A stretch of 64,000 bases of DNA from JABJGO01 sp963921245 (GCA_963921245.4 CAWUEY030000001.1:2542001-2606000); one strand, 5' to 3'. Numbered from the stretch's first letter, positions 42,103 to 51,152 are shown. The notes: generated by a model not told the origin, from the letters alone. A program made the numbers and translations.

Positions 42103-42744
42103 TCAGCTCACTGTGGTTTTGCCCTTGAAGCGGCAGAATTCGACAACCGTACAAGCGGGGCAATCCGGCTTTCGGGCTTTGCAGATGTGGCGACCATGCA
42201 GGATCAGCCAGTGGTGGGCATTGAGCACCCATTGATCAGGCGTTAGTTTTAGAAGTTTCTTTTCCACGTCCAGCGGGGTCTTGCCAGGCGCCAGTCCTGT
42301 ACGGTTTCCGACCCGGAAGATATGGGTATCAACAGCAATCGTTGGTTCGCCAAACGCGACATTCAGAACCACATTGGCAGTTTTTCGTCCGACACCCGGC
42401 AAGGCTTCGAGGGCGGCCCTGTCACGCGGTACCTCACCCCCATGGTCGTTGACCAGGATATGCGCCGCCTTCATCACGTTTTTGGCCTTCGTGTTAAACA
42501 GGCCGATGGTCTTGATGTAATCCTTCAGTCTGGATTCGCCGAGAGCCAGCATTTGTTCCGGTGTGCCAACCACCCTGAAAAGAGGTCCGGTCGCCTTGTT
42601 AACACCGACATCGGTGGCTTGTGCAGACAAGGCAACGGCAACCAGGAGCGTATAGGGGTTGGTCCATTGCAACGCGGTCGTGGGATCAGGGTTTGCCCTG
42701 GACAGACGGCGATAGAACTCATCGATATCGGCGATTTTGACCAT
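42103..42744 (-). CDS. nth: Endonuclease III
   Basis: A 213-residue base-excision DNA glycosylase/AP lyase for oxidised pyrimidines. The helix-hairpin-helix LPGVGRKTANVVL (about 115-127, with the catalytic Lys) is followed by the catalytic Asp in VDTHIFRV. Four C-terminal Cys hold the 4Fe-4S cluster (CKARKPDCPACTVVEFC). The ATG at 42744 begins MVKIADIDEFYRRL; a longer frame overlaps the divergent DUF2244 region. Confidence 0.95.
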   Translation of the reverse strand: MVKIADIDEFYRRLSRANPDPTTALQWTNPYTLLVAVALSAQATDVGVNKATGPLFRVVGTPEQMLALGESRLKDYIKTIGLFNTKAKNVMKAAHILVNDHGGEVPRDRAALEALPGVGRKTANVVLNVAFGEPTIAVDTHIFRVGNRTGLAPGKTPLDVEKKLLKLTPDQWVLNAHHWLILHGRHICKARKPDCPACTVVEFCRFKGKTTVS

Positions 42745-42840
42745 GCGCGACTGTGGCAAGACATAGACTGAAATGCAAGGGGTGGGGTTCGCACCATTAT
42801 AGCCATGGACGCCCACCCCGGAATTTGGCATTCTTCATCC

Positions 42841-43323
42841 ATGGTTGAGGATCAAAATCTATTGTTTCGGGCGACGCTGTCCCCTCAGCGCAGCGCTTCG
42901 CGCCGCCTGCGAAACACAGTCATCGGCATTTTTGCCGGCGCGTCGATACCCGTAGGAATTGCTTTTGCTGTTTTGGGTGCCTGGCCCGCGACCGCCTTCA
43001 TCGGTTTTGATATCGTGCTATTGGCGGCCTTTCTGCATTTCCATCATTTTGCCGGGCGCGCCCGGGAAATCATCGAGATATCCAATACCGCCCTGATCAT
43101 TGAACAACGTGATCATTGGGGCCGGAAAAAGATATGGAACTTTGAACCCCGGTGGTTGAGGGTTCATTTGGAAGACATTGATGAGCACCACAATCATCTG
43201 GAAATTCGCAATCGGTCATGTCGGTTGCCGATCGGAAGTTTTCTCAGCACCGACGAAAAAGCCGGGCTGGCCGCGACGCTCCGCAATGCCCTAAGTCAGG
43301 TTTCCGTCCTGCACGCCCGATAG
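42841..43323 (+). CDS. DUF2244 membrane protein
   Basis: A 160-residue protein with two adjacent membrane helices (about 25-65; IGIFAGASIPVGIAFAVLGAWPATAFIGFDIVLLAAFL) followed by a cytoplasmic beta-rich domain (EIIEISNTALIIEQRD, WRVHLED-like segment). This is the DUF2244 family, common next to nth in alphaproteobacteria; its role is unknown. The ATG at 42841 opens MVEDQNLLFRATLSP. It is divergent from nth across about 96 bp. Confidence 0.8.
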   Translation: MVEDQNLLFRATLSPQRSASRRLRNTVIGIFAGASIPVGIAFAVLGAWPATAFIGFDIVLLAAFLHFHHFAGRAREIIEISNTALIIEQRDHWGRKKIWNFEPRWLRVHLEDIDEHHNHLEIRNRSCRLPIGSFLSTDEKAGLAATLRNALSQVSVLHAR

Positions 43324-43349
43324 CAGGGGTTATCTAGAATCCCTATGCA

Positions 43350-44495
43350 CTATTTTCGGACAATCTGAAGCAACGGTTCAAAAGCATATACAGCAGACCG
43401 ACTGCCTGCTGCCGGTATCATTGTTTTTAGAAATCCATGATCGGCAAGGGTTTTGGTGAACCTTGCTGCTGTCTGTTTGGGAATGCCGCTTGTGCTCGTA
43501 AACCGACTGTTTCGAAAAACCGGGCGCTGAAACATAAAATCAACCGCATTAATAGTCCATTGGGAGGCAAGCTGTTTTCTAAACTCCTCCTTCATTTCTT
43601 CATATAATGTCATTATTTGATTGGCTGTATCTATGTTTTGTTCAGCCTGGGTGGCGAGTGCTTCAAGAAAAAACATGCACCATTCTGTCCACTCTCCATG
43701 GGACGAGACCGCCCGCATTCTATCAATGTATTCATCCTTGTTATTCTCAAAAAAACCACTCACGTAAAAATACGGCCCAACCAGAAACTCTGACTGCCAG
43801 AGCATAAGCGTGATCAACATACGGCCCACACGACCGTTGCCATCTTTAAAAGGATGTAGCGCTTCAAACTCTACGTGCGACAAAGCAATTTTAACGAGCG
43901 AGTCATCGTTTGATGAATTGATATAGGTTTCAAGTTCTCTAAATCCGACGTTCAATTTATCATGTGAAATCGGTATAAATAGGACTGACTTTTTCCTCCT
44001 ATCGACAATATAATTCTGTTCAGTTTTGAAAACGCCGGGTTGTGGTTTAGCGCCTTGGCTCCAAAACAGCATTTGCTCATGCGCCTTGCGTATCACCCGC
44101 CCCGAAATTGGAACACCGTTGTTGAGCATATCCTGAGCCTTATTAAGCGCCCTCGTGTATGAGTGAACCTCCATAACCTCTGAGCGGTACTTAGCCTTCC
44201 TGCTCTCGTCCAGGTTGAGGTCATCAGACTCAGCCTCATAGCTCAGCACCTCATCTAATGTGGCTACTGTACCTTCCATACGAGATGAAACCACTGCTTC
44301 CTGGTTTTTAAGTGGCCGCAATAAAAGATCTTTGTTGTGAAGATTGGAGAGCAGCGTGTCGTATTGAGAAATTCTTGAAGCAGCAATCCGCAAAGGAGTT
44401 AGAATTTTTTTGTAGTCCAGCTTTTCTGGCGGAAAATGGCCATAATGATATGCTGTCGCGTCTGTTAGATCGTAATCATGTAGATTGCCGGGCAT
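43350..44495 (-). CDS. Fic-family AMPylase with N-terminal inhibitory helix and C-terminal winged helix
   Basis: A 381-residue class II Fic protein. The inhibitory motif (S/T)xxxE(G/N) is at Ser70 to Gly75 (SSRMEG), the active site HPFKDGNGRVGR at 214-225 with catalytic His214. The C-terminal segment TSTSGIPKQTAARFTKTLADHGFLK resembles a winged helix-turn-helix. Such proteins transfer AMP (or another nucleotide) from ATP to Ser/Thr/Tyr of target proteins and often auto-modify; the target is unknown. It stands alone between core genes, in DNA visibly richer in A and T than its surroundings, which suggests horizontal arrival. Five operator-like repeats lie in its promoter. Confidence 0.93.
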   Translation of the reverse strand: MPGNLHDYDLTDATAYHYGHFPPEKLDYKKILTPLRIAASRISQYDTLLSNLHNKDLLLRPLKNQEAVVSSRMEGTVATLDEVLSYEAESDDLNLDESRKAKYRSEVMEVHSYTRALNKAQDMLNNGVPISGRVIRKAHEQMLFWSQGAKPQPGVFKTEQNYIVDRRKKSVLFIPISHDKLNVGFRELETYINSSNDDSLVKIALSHVEFEALHPFKDGNGRVGRMLITLMLWQSEFLVGPYFYVSGFFENNKDEYIDRMRAVSSHGEWTEWCMFFLEALATQAEQNIDTANQIMTLYEEMKEEFRKQLASQWTINAVDFMFQRPVFRNSRFTSTSGIPKQTAARFTKTLADHGFLKTMIPAAGSRSAVYAFEPLLQIVRK

Positions 44496-44600
44496 TTGTA
44501 TCTCATATTTCTGTTAATTTGATACACAAACTACATAGCATACGGCACATGATATACAAATTGAATTGTATCTCATTTTGCAATTATTTTGATATACAAA
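44495..44600. repeat. Five-copy 10-bp repeat array in the fic promoter
   Basis: The element TTTGTAT(A/C)TC or its complement occurs five times: 44495-44504 (TTTGTATCTC), 44521-44530 (GATACACAAA), 44551-44560 (GATATACAAA), 44565-44574 (ATTGTATCTC) and 44591-44600 (GATATACAAA). The copies alternate in orientation, so adjacent ones form inverted pairs, and the nearest touches the fic start codon. They fit operators for a winged-helix regulator, perhaps Fic itself. The rest of 44601-44651 is AT-rich with no gene. Confidence 0.6.
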
Positions 44601-44651
44601 ATAGCTGACTAGTGTCTCTGCGAAGAATATAAATACTATATATGGTAGTAG

Positions 44652-45449
44652 TTAAAATCCCAGCACGTCCTGCATGGAATAGAGCCCGGGTTCCCGGCCG
44701 CGCGTCCAGAGGGCGGCATGGATGGCCCCGTTTGCAAAGATCGCGCGCGAGTTTGCCTTGTGGGTAATTTCAATTCGTTCCCTTTCGCCCGCAAACATGA
44801 CGGTGTGCTCACCGACCACGTCGCCACCGCGTAACGTTGCAAAGCCGATATCACCCGACCGCCGAGGGCCGGTCTGACCATCGCGGACACGTTGGGAAAC
44901 CGATTTTACGTCCACGCCCCGGCCTTCCGCCGCCGCCGCGGCCAGCATCAACGCGGTCCCCGATGGCGCGTCAACCTTGTGGCGATGGTGCATTTCCAGG
45001 ACCTCGATATCAAAACCCTCTCCGAGAACGGAGCTGACTTTTTTAACCAGTCCCAGCAGCATATTGACGCCAAGGCTCATGTTTCCGGCCTGTACAATGA
45101 TGGTTTTATCACTGGCAGACGCCAACTGTGCCAACTGGTCATCATCCATACCGGTTGTTCCGACAATCAGGGCTGTGCCGGTATCTGCTGCCAGATGACC
45201 GTGCATAACGGTTGCCATTGGTACGGTAAAATCGATAACGACATCGCAGGCCTCAAACAACCGGGGCGCATCTTCGGTGACCGAAACACCAATATCGGCG
45301 GCGCCAATCAGTTGACCCAGATCCTGGCCGACGGTTTCGTTGCCAGCGTGCTCTGAGCCGCCCGCAAGCGTTAGGCCATCTGTAGACAGAACAGTTTGCA
45401 TCAGCATCCGGCCCATGCGGCCCGCGCAACCGACAATTCCGGTTTTCAT
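44652..45449 (-). CDS. dapB: 4-hydroxy-tetrahydrodipicolinate reductase
   Basis: A 265-residue NAD(P)H-dependent enzyme of the lysine/diaminopimelate pathway. The Rossmann motif is GIVGCAGRMGRML (about 4-16), the substrate-binding motif EMHHRHKVDAPSGTAL (about 152-167), with the catalytic Lys in HKVDAP. The length matches the family (about 270). It lies downstream of dnaJ, the standard alphaproteobacterial location, with a small frame in the gap. Confidence 0.96.
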   Translation of the reverse strand: MKTGIVGCAGRMGRMLMQTVLSTDGLTLAGGSEHAGNETVGQDLGQLIGAADIGVSVTEDAPRLFEACDVVIDFTVPMATVMHGHLAADTGTALIVGTTGMDDDQLAQLASASDKTIIVQAGNMSLGVNMLLGLVKKVSSVLGEGFDIEVLEMHHRHKVDAPSGTALMLAAAAAEGRGVDVKSVSQRVRDGQTGPRRSGDIGFATLRGGDVVGEHTVMFAGERERIEITHKANSRAIFANGAIHAALWTRGREPGLYSMQDVLGF

Positions 45450-45487
45450 CGTGAATACTCCGGCAGGCTTTTTCGACCAGCTCAGTC

Positions 45488-45682
45488 TTAGAGTGTTTCC
45501 GTTGGCAATTCCAGACCATAGAACCGATTATCGCCGCGCCTCTTTGGCAAACAGCCCGGCCCGTCCGGTGCGGCGATCAATTCAACCCCGTTTTTCTTCG
45601 CGGGCGGCAGTATTTCGAGAGCGGGATTTTCCGCCACATCCTGAGAGTCGTTTTGTCCAAAGGGGCGGATATGAGCAATCAC
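45488..45682 (-). CDS. Small hypothetical protein between dnaJ and dapB
   Basis: A 64-residue frame starting at GTG 45682, 5 bp after the dnaJ stop, with GGAG at 8-nt spacing in the dnaJ end. It ends 38 bp before dapB. The product is hydrophilic, with no membrane segment and no recognised domain (segments GVELIAAPDGPGCLPKRRG). It fills the gap between two cotranscribed core genes, which supports a real gene, but I cannot exclude a chance frame. Confidence 0.35.
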   Translation of the reverse strand: MIAHIRPFGQNDSQDVAENPALEILPPAKKNGVELIAAPDGPGCLPKRRGDNRFYGLELPTETL

Positions 45683-45687
45683 GCGGA

Positions 45688-46830
45688 TTACTCCGTCAGG
45701 TCGCCCCAGAATTCCTTGACTTTTGAGATAAACCCGGCTGATTCGGGACTATGGGTCTGCTCGTTTTTACCAGCCTTGTCGAATTCCTTCAGCAGGTCTT
45801 TCTGTTTTCGGGTCAGTTGCTGCGGTGTTTCCACATTGACCTGTACAAACATATCGCCCCTGGCCCGCGAACGCAGGATCGTCATGCCTTTTTCCTTCAG
45901 GCGGAATTGATGCCCCGTTGACGTCCCCTCGGGGATTGTGACCCTGGCACGCTTTCCATCGACGGTTGGGACTTCGACCGAGCCGCCCAAGGCAGCGGCC
46001 GTCATGGTTATGGGTACCCGGCAATGAATGTTGGCACCATCACGTTGAAACAACCGATGAGGTTTGACACCGATAAAGATATAAAGATCGCCCGAAGGCC
46101 CCCCGCGCATACCGGCCTCACCTTCACCGGACAGGCGGATTCTCGTACCGTCTTCGACCCCTTCAGGGATAGAAACCGAGAGGGTTTTTTCTTTTTGCAC
46201 CCGCCCCGCCCCGCCGCAATTACGGCACGGGTCCTTGATAACCCGGCCTTGCCCGCCACAGGCAGGACAGGTGCGCTCGACGGTGAAAAACCCGGATTGA
46301 GCCCTTACACGGCCTTTGCCATTGCAGGTGCCACAGATAGAAGGTGCCGTACCTTCTGCGGCGCCGGAACCGCTACAGACGTCACAGGTTACGGACGCTG
46401 GAACCCTTATATCGGTTTTTTTGCCCTTGAAGGCATCCTCAAGGGTAATGTCCATATTGAAACGAAGATCGGCCCCTTGCGACACGTTGGACCCTCGGCG
46501 GCCACCCATGTCGCCAAACATTTCTTCAAAGATATCGCCGAACCCACCGCCAAAGCCACCACCGAAGCCCGCGCCAAAACCGCCGGCACCGGACCCGCCG
46601 CCGTTTTCAAAGGCGGCATGTCCGAACCGGTCATAGGCCGCGCGCTTCTGGTCATCCTTCAGAACATCATAGGCTTCGTTCAATTCCTTGAATTTTTTTT
46701 CCGCCCTGGCATTGTCAGGATTACGATCCGGGTGATACTTCATGGCGAGCTTACGGTAGGATCGCTTCAGCTCGTCGTCGGAAGCATCCTTACCGACCCC
46801 CAGGATGTCGTAGTAGTCATCCTTTGCCAT
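45688..46830 (-). CDS. dnaJ: Chaperone protein DnaJ
   Basis: A 380-residue Hsp40 that stimulates the DnaK ATPase and binds unfolded proteins. The J domain (about 1-70) has the HPD motif (YHPDRNPD). A Gly/Phe-rich region (about 75-105) follows, then four CxxCxGxG zinc repeats (CDVCSGSG, CGTCNGKG, CPACGGQG, CRNCGGAG) and two C-terminal beta-domains. It lies 73 bp after dnaK, separated by a strong hairpin. Confidence 0.97.
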   Translation of the reverse strand: MAKDDYYDILGVGKDASDDELKRSYRKLAMKYHPDRNPDNARAEKKFKELNEAYDVLKDDQKRAAYDRFGHAAFENGGGSGAGGFGAGFGGGFGGGFGDIFEEMFGDMGGRRGSNVSQGADLRFNMDITLEDAFKGKKTDIRVPASVTCDVCSGSGAAEGTAPSICGTCNGKGRVRAQSGFFTVERTCPACGGQGRVIKDPCRNCGGAGRVQKEKTLSVSIPEGVEDGTRIRLSGEGEAGMRGGPSGDLYIFIGVKPHRLFQRDGANIHCRVPITMTAAALGGSVEVPTVDGKRARVTIPEGTSTGHQFRLKEKGMTILRSRARGDMFVQVNVETPQQLTRKQKDLLKEFDKAGKNEQTHSPESAGFISKVKEFWGDLTE

Positions 46831-46893
46831 GATCGCAAATCCCCAAAGTTCATGAAGGCAGCGGTTAAGCCGAAGCTCTCACGCGAAGACAAT

Positions 46894-46917
46894 AGAAGGG
46901 TGATTACTCACCCTTCT
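46894..46917. promoter_or_regulatory. Perfect hairpin at the dnaK stop in the dnaK-dnaJ junction
   Basis: AGAAGGGTGA (46894-46903) and TCACCCTTCT (46908-46917) form an uninterrupted 10-bp stem with a 4-nt loop; the loop holds three of the four bases around the dnaK stop (46904-46906). No T run follows on the dnaJ side, so it is unlikely to be a full terminator. It is a candidate RNA-processing or stability element that sets the dnaK/dnaJ ratio. Confidence 0.5.
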
Positions 46918-48859
46918 TCTTATCGTCGTGATCCGGGTCAACTTCCTCGAAATCGGCATCAACAACCGTCGCATCATCAGACGCATTTGCTGCGTCGGAC
47001 GTATCGCGGGTCGAGCCACCCATATCTTCGCTGAGGTCTTCGCCAGCAGACTCTTGTTCTGCCTTGTACATGGCTTCGCCCAATTTCATGGAGGCCTGGC
47101 TTAAGGCTTCCGATTTCGCGTTTAGCTCATCCAGATCATCACCTTCACGGGCCTCTTTCAATTCAGCAACAGCCGTTTCAATGGCGCTGCGATCCTCATC
47201 GGCCACTTTATCACCATGTTCCGAGAGGTTTTTCTCACACATGTGAATGAGCGATTCTGCCTGGTTCTTCGCTTCCACCAAATCGCGGCGTTGCTTGTCT
47301 GAATCGGCGTTGGCTTCGGCGTCTTGAACCATTTTTTCAATATCGTCATCCGACAAACCGCCAGACGCCTGGATTCGGATTTGCTGTTCCTTGCCCGTGG
47401 CCTTATCTTTCGCCGAGACGTTCACAATGCCGTTTGCATCAATATCAAAGGTAACCTCGATCTGCGGGACACCGCGCGCGGAAGGCGGAATGCCGACAAG
47501 GTCAAATTGACCCAGAATTTTGTTGTCCGCCGCCATTTCCCGCTCGCCCTGAAAAACCCGGATGGTAACCGCGGTTTGATTGTCTTCGGCGGTTGAGAAG
47601 GTCTGACTTTTCCGTGTCGGGATCGTGGTGTTTCGTTCGATCAGGCGTGTAAACACCCCACCCAGCGTTTCGATGCCCAGTGAAAGCGGTGTAACGTCCA
47701 GCAACAGAACGTCTTTTACATCGCCTTTTAGCACACCGCCTTGAATGGCGGCACCAACAGCGACAACTTCATCCGGGTTTACACCTTTGTGCGGATCGCG
47801 CCCAAAGAACTCCTTTACGGTTTCGATAACCTTTGGCATACGGGTCATGCCGCCAACGAGGATAACTTCGTTAATCTCCCCGGCAGACAGTCCGGCATCT
47901 TTCAGGGCTTTCTTGCAGGGACCAACTGTGCGGGACACCAGATCCTCGACCAGCGCTTCAAGCTTTGCACGGCTCAGTTTGATATTGAGGTGCTTCGGGC
48001 CGCTTTGATCGGCCGTAATAAACGGCAGGTTGACTTCCGTTTGCATGGTCGAAGACAGCTCAATTTTGGCTTTTTCCGCCGCTTCTTTCAAACGCTGGAG
48101 GGCAAGTTTGTCTTCCCGCAGATCAACGGTGTTTTCCTTTTTGAACTCATCGGCGAGATAATCCACGATGCGGTTGTCAAAATCCTCACCCCCCAGGAAG
48201 GTGTCGCCGTTCGTCGATTTAACCTCAAAAACACCGTCACCGATTTCCAGAATGGAAATATCAAAGGTGCCACCGCCGAGGTCATAGACGGCGATCACGC
48301 CGGATTCTTTCTTCTCAAGCCCATAGGCGAGGGCGGCCGCCGTCGGTTCGTTAATAATGCGCAGAACTTCCAGACCGGCAATTTTACCGGCATCCTTGGT
48401 TGCCTGACGCTGGGAGTCGTTAAAGTAGGCGGGAACCGTGATGACCGCCTGCGTAACATCTTCACCCAGGTAATTTTCAGCGGTTTCTTTCATCTTCCGC
48501 AGAATAAAGCTGGAGATTTGCGACGGAGAATATTTTTCGCCGTCGACAGCAACCCAGGCATCGCCGTTGTCGCCCTCAACAATCGAATAGGGGACAACTT
48601 TCTGGTCTTTTTTGGTAACCGGATCGTCATATCGGCGACCGATCAGACGCTTGATGGCAAACAGCGTGTTTTCCGGGTTGGTGACCGCCTGGCGCTTTGC
48701 CGGCTGACCAACGAGTCGCTCCTCACCATCGGCGAAGCCGATCATGGATGGCGTGGTCCGCGCCCCTTCCGCGTTTTCAATAACCTTGGCATCCTGGCCT
48801 TCCATAATGGACATACAGGAGTTTGTTGTACCCAGATCAATTCCAATAACTTTACTCAT
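46904..48859 (-). CDS. dnaK: Chaperone protein DnaK (Hsp70)
   Basis: A 651-residue Hsp70. The ATPase domain has the signatures IGIDLGTTNSC, IAVYDLGGGTFD and ILVGGMTRMPKV. The substrate-binding domain starts near 390 and the acidic C-terminal tail is typical. The ATG at 48859 follows AAGGAAATGTT and opens MSKVIGIDLGTTN; the longer frame is not conserved. It lies downstream of grpE with a promoter-bearing 273-bp gap and upstream of dnaJ. Confidence 0.97.
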   Translation of the reverse strand: MSKVIGIDLGTTNSCMSIMEGQDAKVIENAEGARTTPSMIGFADGEERLVGQPAKRQAVTNPENTLFAIKRLIGRRYDDPVTKKDQKVVPYSIVEGDNGDAWVAVDGEKYSPSQISSFILRKMKETAENYLGEDVTQAVITVPAYFNDSQRQATKDAGKIAGLEVLRIINEPTAAALAYGLEKKESGVIAVYDLGGGTFDISILEIGDGVFEVKSTNGDTFLGGEDFDNRIVDYLADEFKKENTVDLREDKLALQRLKEAAEKAKIELSSTMQTEVNLPFITADQSGPKHLNIKLSRAKLEALVEDLVSRTVGPCKKALKDAGLSAGEINEVILVGGMTRMPKVIETVKEFFGRDPHKGVNPDEVVAVGAAIQGGVLKGDVKDVLLLDVTPLSLGIETLGGVFTRLIERNTTIPTRKSQTFSTAEDNQTAVTIRVFQGEREMAADNKILGQFDLVGIPPSARGVPQIEVTFDIDANGIVNVSAKDKATGKEQQIRIQASGGLSDDDIEKMVQDAEANADSDKQRRDLVEAKNQAESLIHMCEKNLSEHGDKVADEDRSAIETAVAELKEAREGDDLDELNAKSEALSQASMKLGEAMYKAEQESAGEDLSEDMGGSTRDTSDAANASDDATVVDADFEEVDPDHDDKKKGE

Positions 48860-49132
48860 AACATTTCCTTTCCTGATGGCGATCTCCCTGCCCCCAGCGG
48901 GCGAACAGCCTTTCAAAAAGCGCTGTTAACCAGAGATCCCGATCCAATTGGTTCACCTGTCTTCAGGGTTCCCAATCGAATATCGCATGATGCGCAGCAA
49001 AACTACGCGGTTCCGGGCCGTTATATATGTGCATGGCCGCCGGTCCGCAACCGAAAACCCTTAATTTTTCAGGGATATTTTTTTCAGGGCTTGCGGGCCC
49101 AGTCCACGATACTGGCACCAGCAAAAAGTGCC
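48860..49132 (-). other. Upstream region of dnaK
   Basis: The 273-bp gap between grpE and dnaK contains the promoter candidate below and short direct repeats CCCTGAAAAA on the minus strand (near 49072-49090), where CCCT and AGGG can pair. I see no gene and no CIRCE element (TTAGCACTC-N9-GAGTGCTAA) here or upstream of hrcA. Confidence 0.35.
49022..49050 (-). promoter_or_regulatory. Candidate dnaK promoter
   Basis: On the minus strand -35 TTGCGG (49045-49050) and -10 TATATA (49022-49027) are 17 bp apart. The CATATAT around the -10 also recalls the alphaproteobacterial sigma32 -10 element (CYTATNT). It lies 163 bp upstream of dnaK, leaving a long leader. Housekeeping and heat-shock sigma use cannot be told apart from sequence alone. 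Confidence 0.45.
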
Positions 49133-49897
49133 TCACAGCTCTTCGTCGATATGTTCTCCCGGTTCACCGGTCCGGTTTTCATAGGCGGGCGGTTCCGCGG
49201 TCTCATCGGCGGGTGCGGGCGGGGTTTCGGGCAAAGCCTCGCTCTTTGCGCCGCCCTTTGTTATGCCAACTTTTGCGGGCCTCAGCGGGCGGTCATGAAG
49301 CATGTATCCGGTTTCAATGACCTGGCCCACGGTTCCCGCGGGCCGGGAAGGGTCGTCGTACTCAAACATCGCTTCGTGAACATTCGGGTCGAACTTTTGT
49401 CCAACCGGCTCCATGCGCCGGATATTGCTCTTTTCGAATGCCGTCAGAAGTTCCCTTTCCGTCATTTCAACACCGATCAGGAGATTCTCAATAGACGGGT
49501 TTTCTTTTCGGGTCCCTTCGTCGACACTTTCCAGCGCGCGGCGTAAATTATCGGCGACACCTATCAGGTCGCGGGCAAAGTTGGTAACCGCGTAACGCGC
49601 CATATCCTCTTTGTCACGTTGCGCCCGGCGGCGAACATTTTCAGTTTCCGCAACCGCCCGAAGCAACTTGTCGTGTGTGGAAGCCAGATCGGATTCCAGT
49701 TTGACGATGGTGTCTTCCGGGCTTTCGCTGGGGGCTTCAACGGGCTCGCCGGCGCCCTCCGGGGGCGGTGCTTCCGCTTCACCCGCGGGCTCATTTTCAC
49801 CGGAGTCACTATCGGTCTGTTGTTCAGCAGGCTCAACGGCATTCTGTTCGTTGTCCGCCGGTGTTTCCGTATTCTCGGTTTGTTGAGACTGAGACAT
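49133..49897 (-). CDS. grpE: Nucleotide exchange factor GrpE
   Basis: A 254-residue cofactor that releases ADP from DnaK. The long N-terminal part (about 1-60) is Glu/Pro/Ala rich. A coiled-coil helix (about 60-110, LASTHDKLLRAVAETENVRRRAQRD) leads to the beta-wing head (VGQKFDPNVHEAMFEYDD and VGQVIETGYMLHDRPLRPAKVG). An extra Pro/Glu/Ala-rich C-terminal tail of about 35 residues makes it longer than E. coli GrpE (197). It lies 55 bp after hrcA. Confidence 0.94.
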   Translation of the reverse strand: MSQSQQTENTETPADNEQNAVEPAEQQTDSDSGENEPAGEAEAPPPEGAGEPVEAPSESPEDTIVKLESDLASTHDKLLRAVAETENVRRRAQRDKEDMARYAVTNFARDLIGVADNLRRALESVDEGTRKENPSIENLLIGVEMTERELLTAFEKSNIRRMEPVGQKFDPNVHEAMFEYDDPSRPAGTVGQVIETGYMLHDRPLRPAKVGITKGGAKSEALPETPPAPADETAEPPAYENRTGEPGEHIDEEL

Positions 49898-49952
49898 GGT
49901 AAATCCTGGCTCCTAAATTCTCGTATCCTATTTCGGTGGCATTGACATAGTC

Positions 49953-50990
49953 TCAGCCAACCAGTTTGCCAATCAATTTTGCGGTATAATCAACAATGGG
50001 AACAATCCGGGCATAATTCATCCGGGTCGGGCCGATAACACCAATCGCGCCGACAATCTCATCGCGCGCATTCTGATAGGGACTGACGATGACGGAACAG
50101 CCCGCCATGTTGAATAGCGTATTGCTGGCACCAATAAAAATCTGAACGCCTTCCGCTGAATCCGCGAGAGACAGCAGCTTCAGCATGGTTTCCCGTTTTT
50201 CCAGCGCATTGAACAGTGTTCGGATATGTTCTAGGTCCGCCTGCACCGTCGCGTCATCAAGCAGGTTTGCCTGGCCGCGCACGATTAATGTTCGGTTTTG
50301 AAGGTCATCGCCTGTCCAGCTTGCAAGGCCGCTTTCCACCACCTGTGAGGTCAACTCATCGATTTGGGCCTGATGGGTCTCCAGTTCCTGATGGATGTCG
50401 TTGTATGCCTCGGACACGGTACGACCGACCAATCGTGTGCCAAGATAGTTTGTTGCCTCAACCAATGCCGAAGGGGGTAAGCCGGGCGGTGTTTCAATGA
50501 CCCTGTTCTCGACGACGCCATTTTCCGTCACCATCACGACCAGCGCCCTTCCGGGACTGAGACTGACAAACTCGATATGACGCAGCGGCGTGTCGGTTTT
50601 CGGCGCCATTACCAGACCCGCACATCCGGAAAGCCCGGAAATCGCTGTCGAGGCCTCTTCCAGCATTCCCTTCACGCTGTTGCCAACAGCGGCACATTTG
50701 CTTTCGATGTTCGCCCGTTCGGCGGCGGTCAGATTACCAATCTCAAGCAAACCATCAACGAACAGGCGAAGGCCAGTGTCAGTAGGAATGCGGCCCGCAG
50801 ACGTATAAGGCGAGAACAGCAACCCCGCGGCCTCGAGGTCGGCCATAACGTTTCGGATGGTTGCGGGCGAGAGCTTTGATTTCAGCCGGTGCGACACTGT
50901 ACGCGAGCCAATAGGATCGCCCGTATCCAGATAGGAATCAACAATCAGGCGAAAAATTTCCCGGGAGCGGTCATTTAACTCTTTAATCAT
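49953..50990 (-). CDS. hrcA: Heat-inducible transcription repressor HrcA
   Basis: A 345-residue repressor of heat-shock genes through CIRCE. The N-terminal winged helix contains the segment GDPIGSRTVSHRLKSKLSPATIRNVMADLE (about 24-53), and later segments are TSAGRIPTDTGLRLFVD and IGPTRMNYARIVPIVDY. The ATG at 50990 opens MIKELNDRSREIFRLIV; the much longer open frame runs under the divergent oxidoreductase and is not coding. No CIRCE was found in the window, so its main target (probably groESL) lies elsewhere. Confidence 0.95.
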   Translation of the reverse strand: MIKELNDRSREIFRLIVDSYLDTGDPIGSRTVSHRLKSKLSPATIRNVMADLEAAGLLFSPYTSAGRIPTDTGLRLFVDGLLEIGNLTAAERANIESKCAAVGNSVKGMLEEASTAISGLSGCAGLVMAPKTDTPLRHIEFVSLSPGRALVVMVTENGVVENRVIETPPGLPPSALVEATNYLGTRLVGRTVSEAYNDIHQELETHQAQIDELTSQVVESGLASWTGDDLQNRTLIVRGQANLLDDATVQADLEHIRTLFNALEKRETMLKLLSLADSAEGVQIFIGASNTLFNMAGCSVIVSPYQNARDEIVGAIGVIGPTRMNYARIVPIVDYTAKLIGKLVG

Positions 50991-51152
50991 GTCCGGAATG
51001 TAATCCCGGTCCCGGCAACCGTCAACGAACGCCGTTCGGTAGTCGTTTTTCTGGCGTACAGCCGCGGTGTCTTCCGCTACGATGCGATCATCCCCGCAAT
51101 CGACACTGCAATCAATACAATGAACCAGCGATAAGTTGAATGGGCAAAGAGC

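Noticed and set aside
49022..49132. Possible CIRCE element near dnaK or hrcA
   Set aside because: No TTAGCACTC-N9-GAGTGCTAA, even with mismatches in one arm, was seen in either upstream region.
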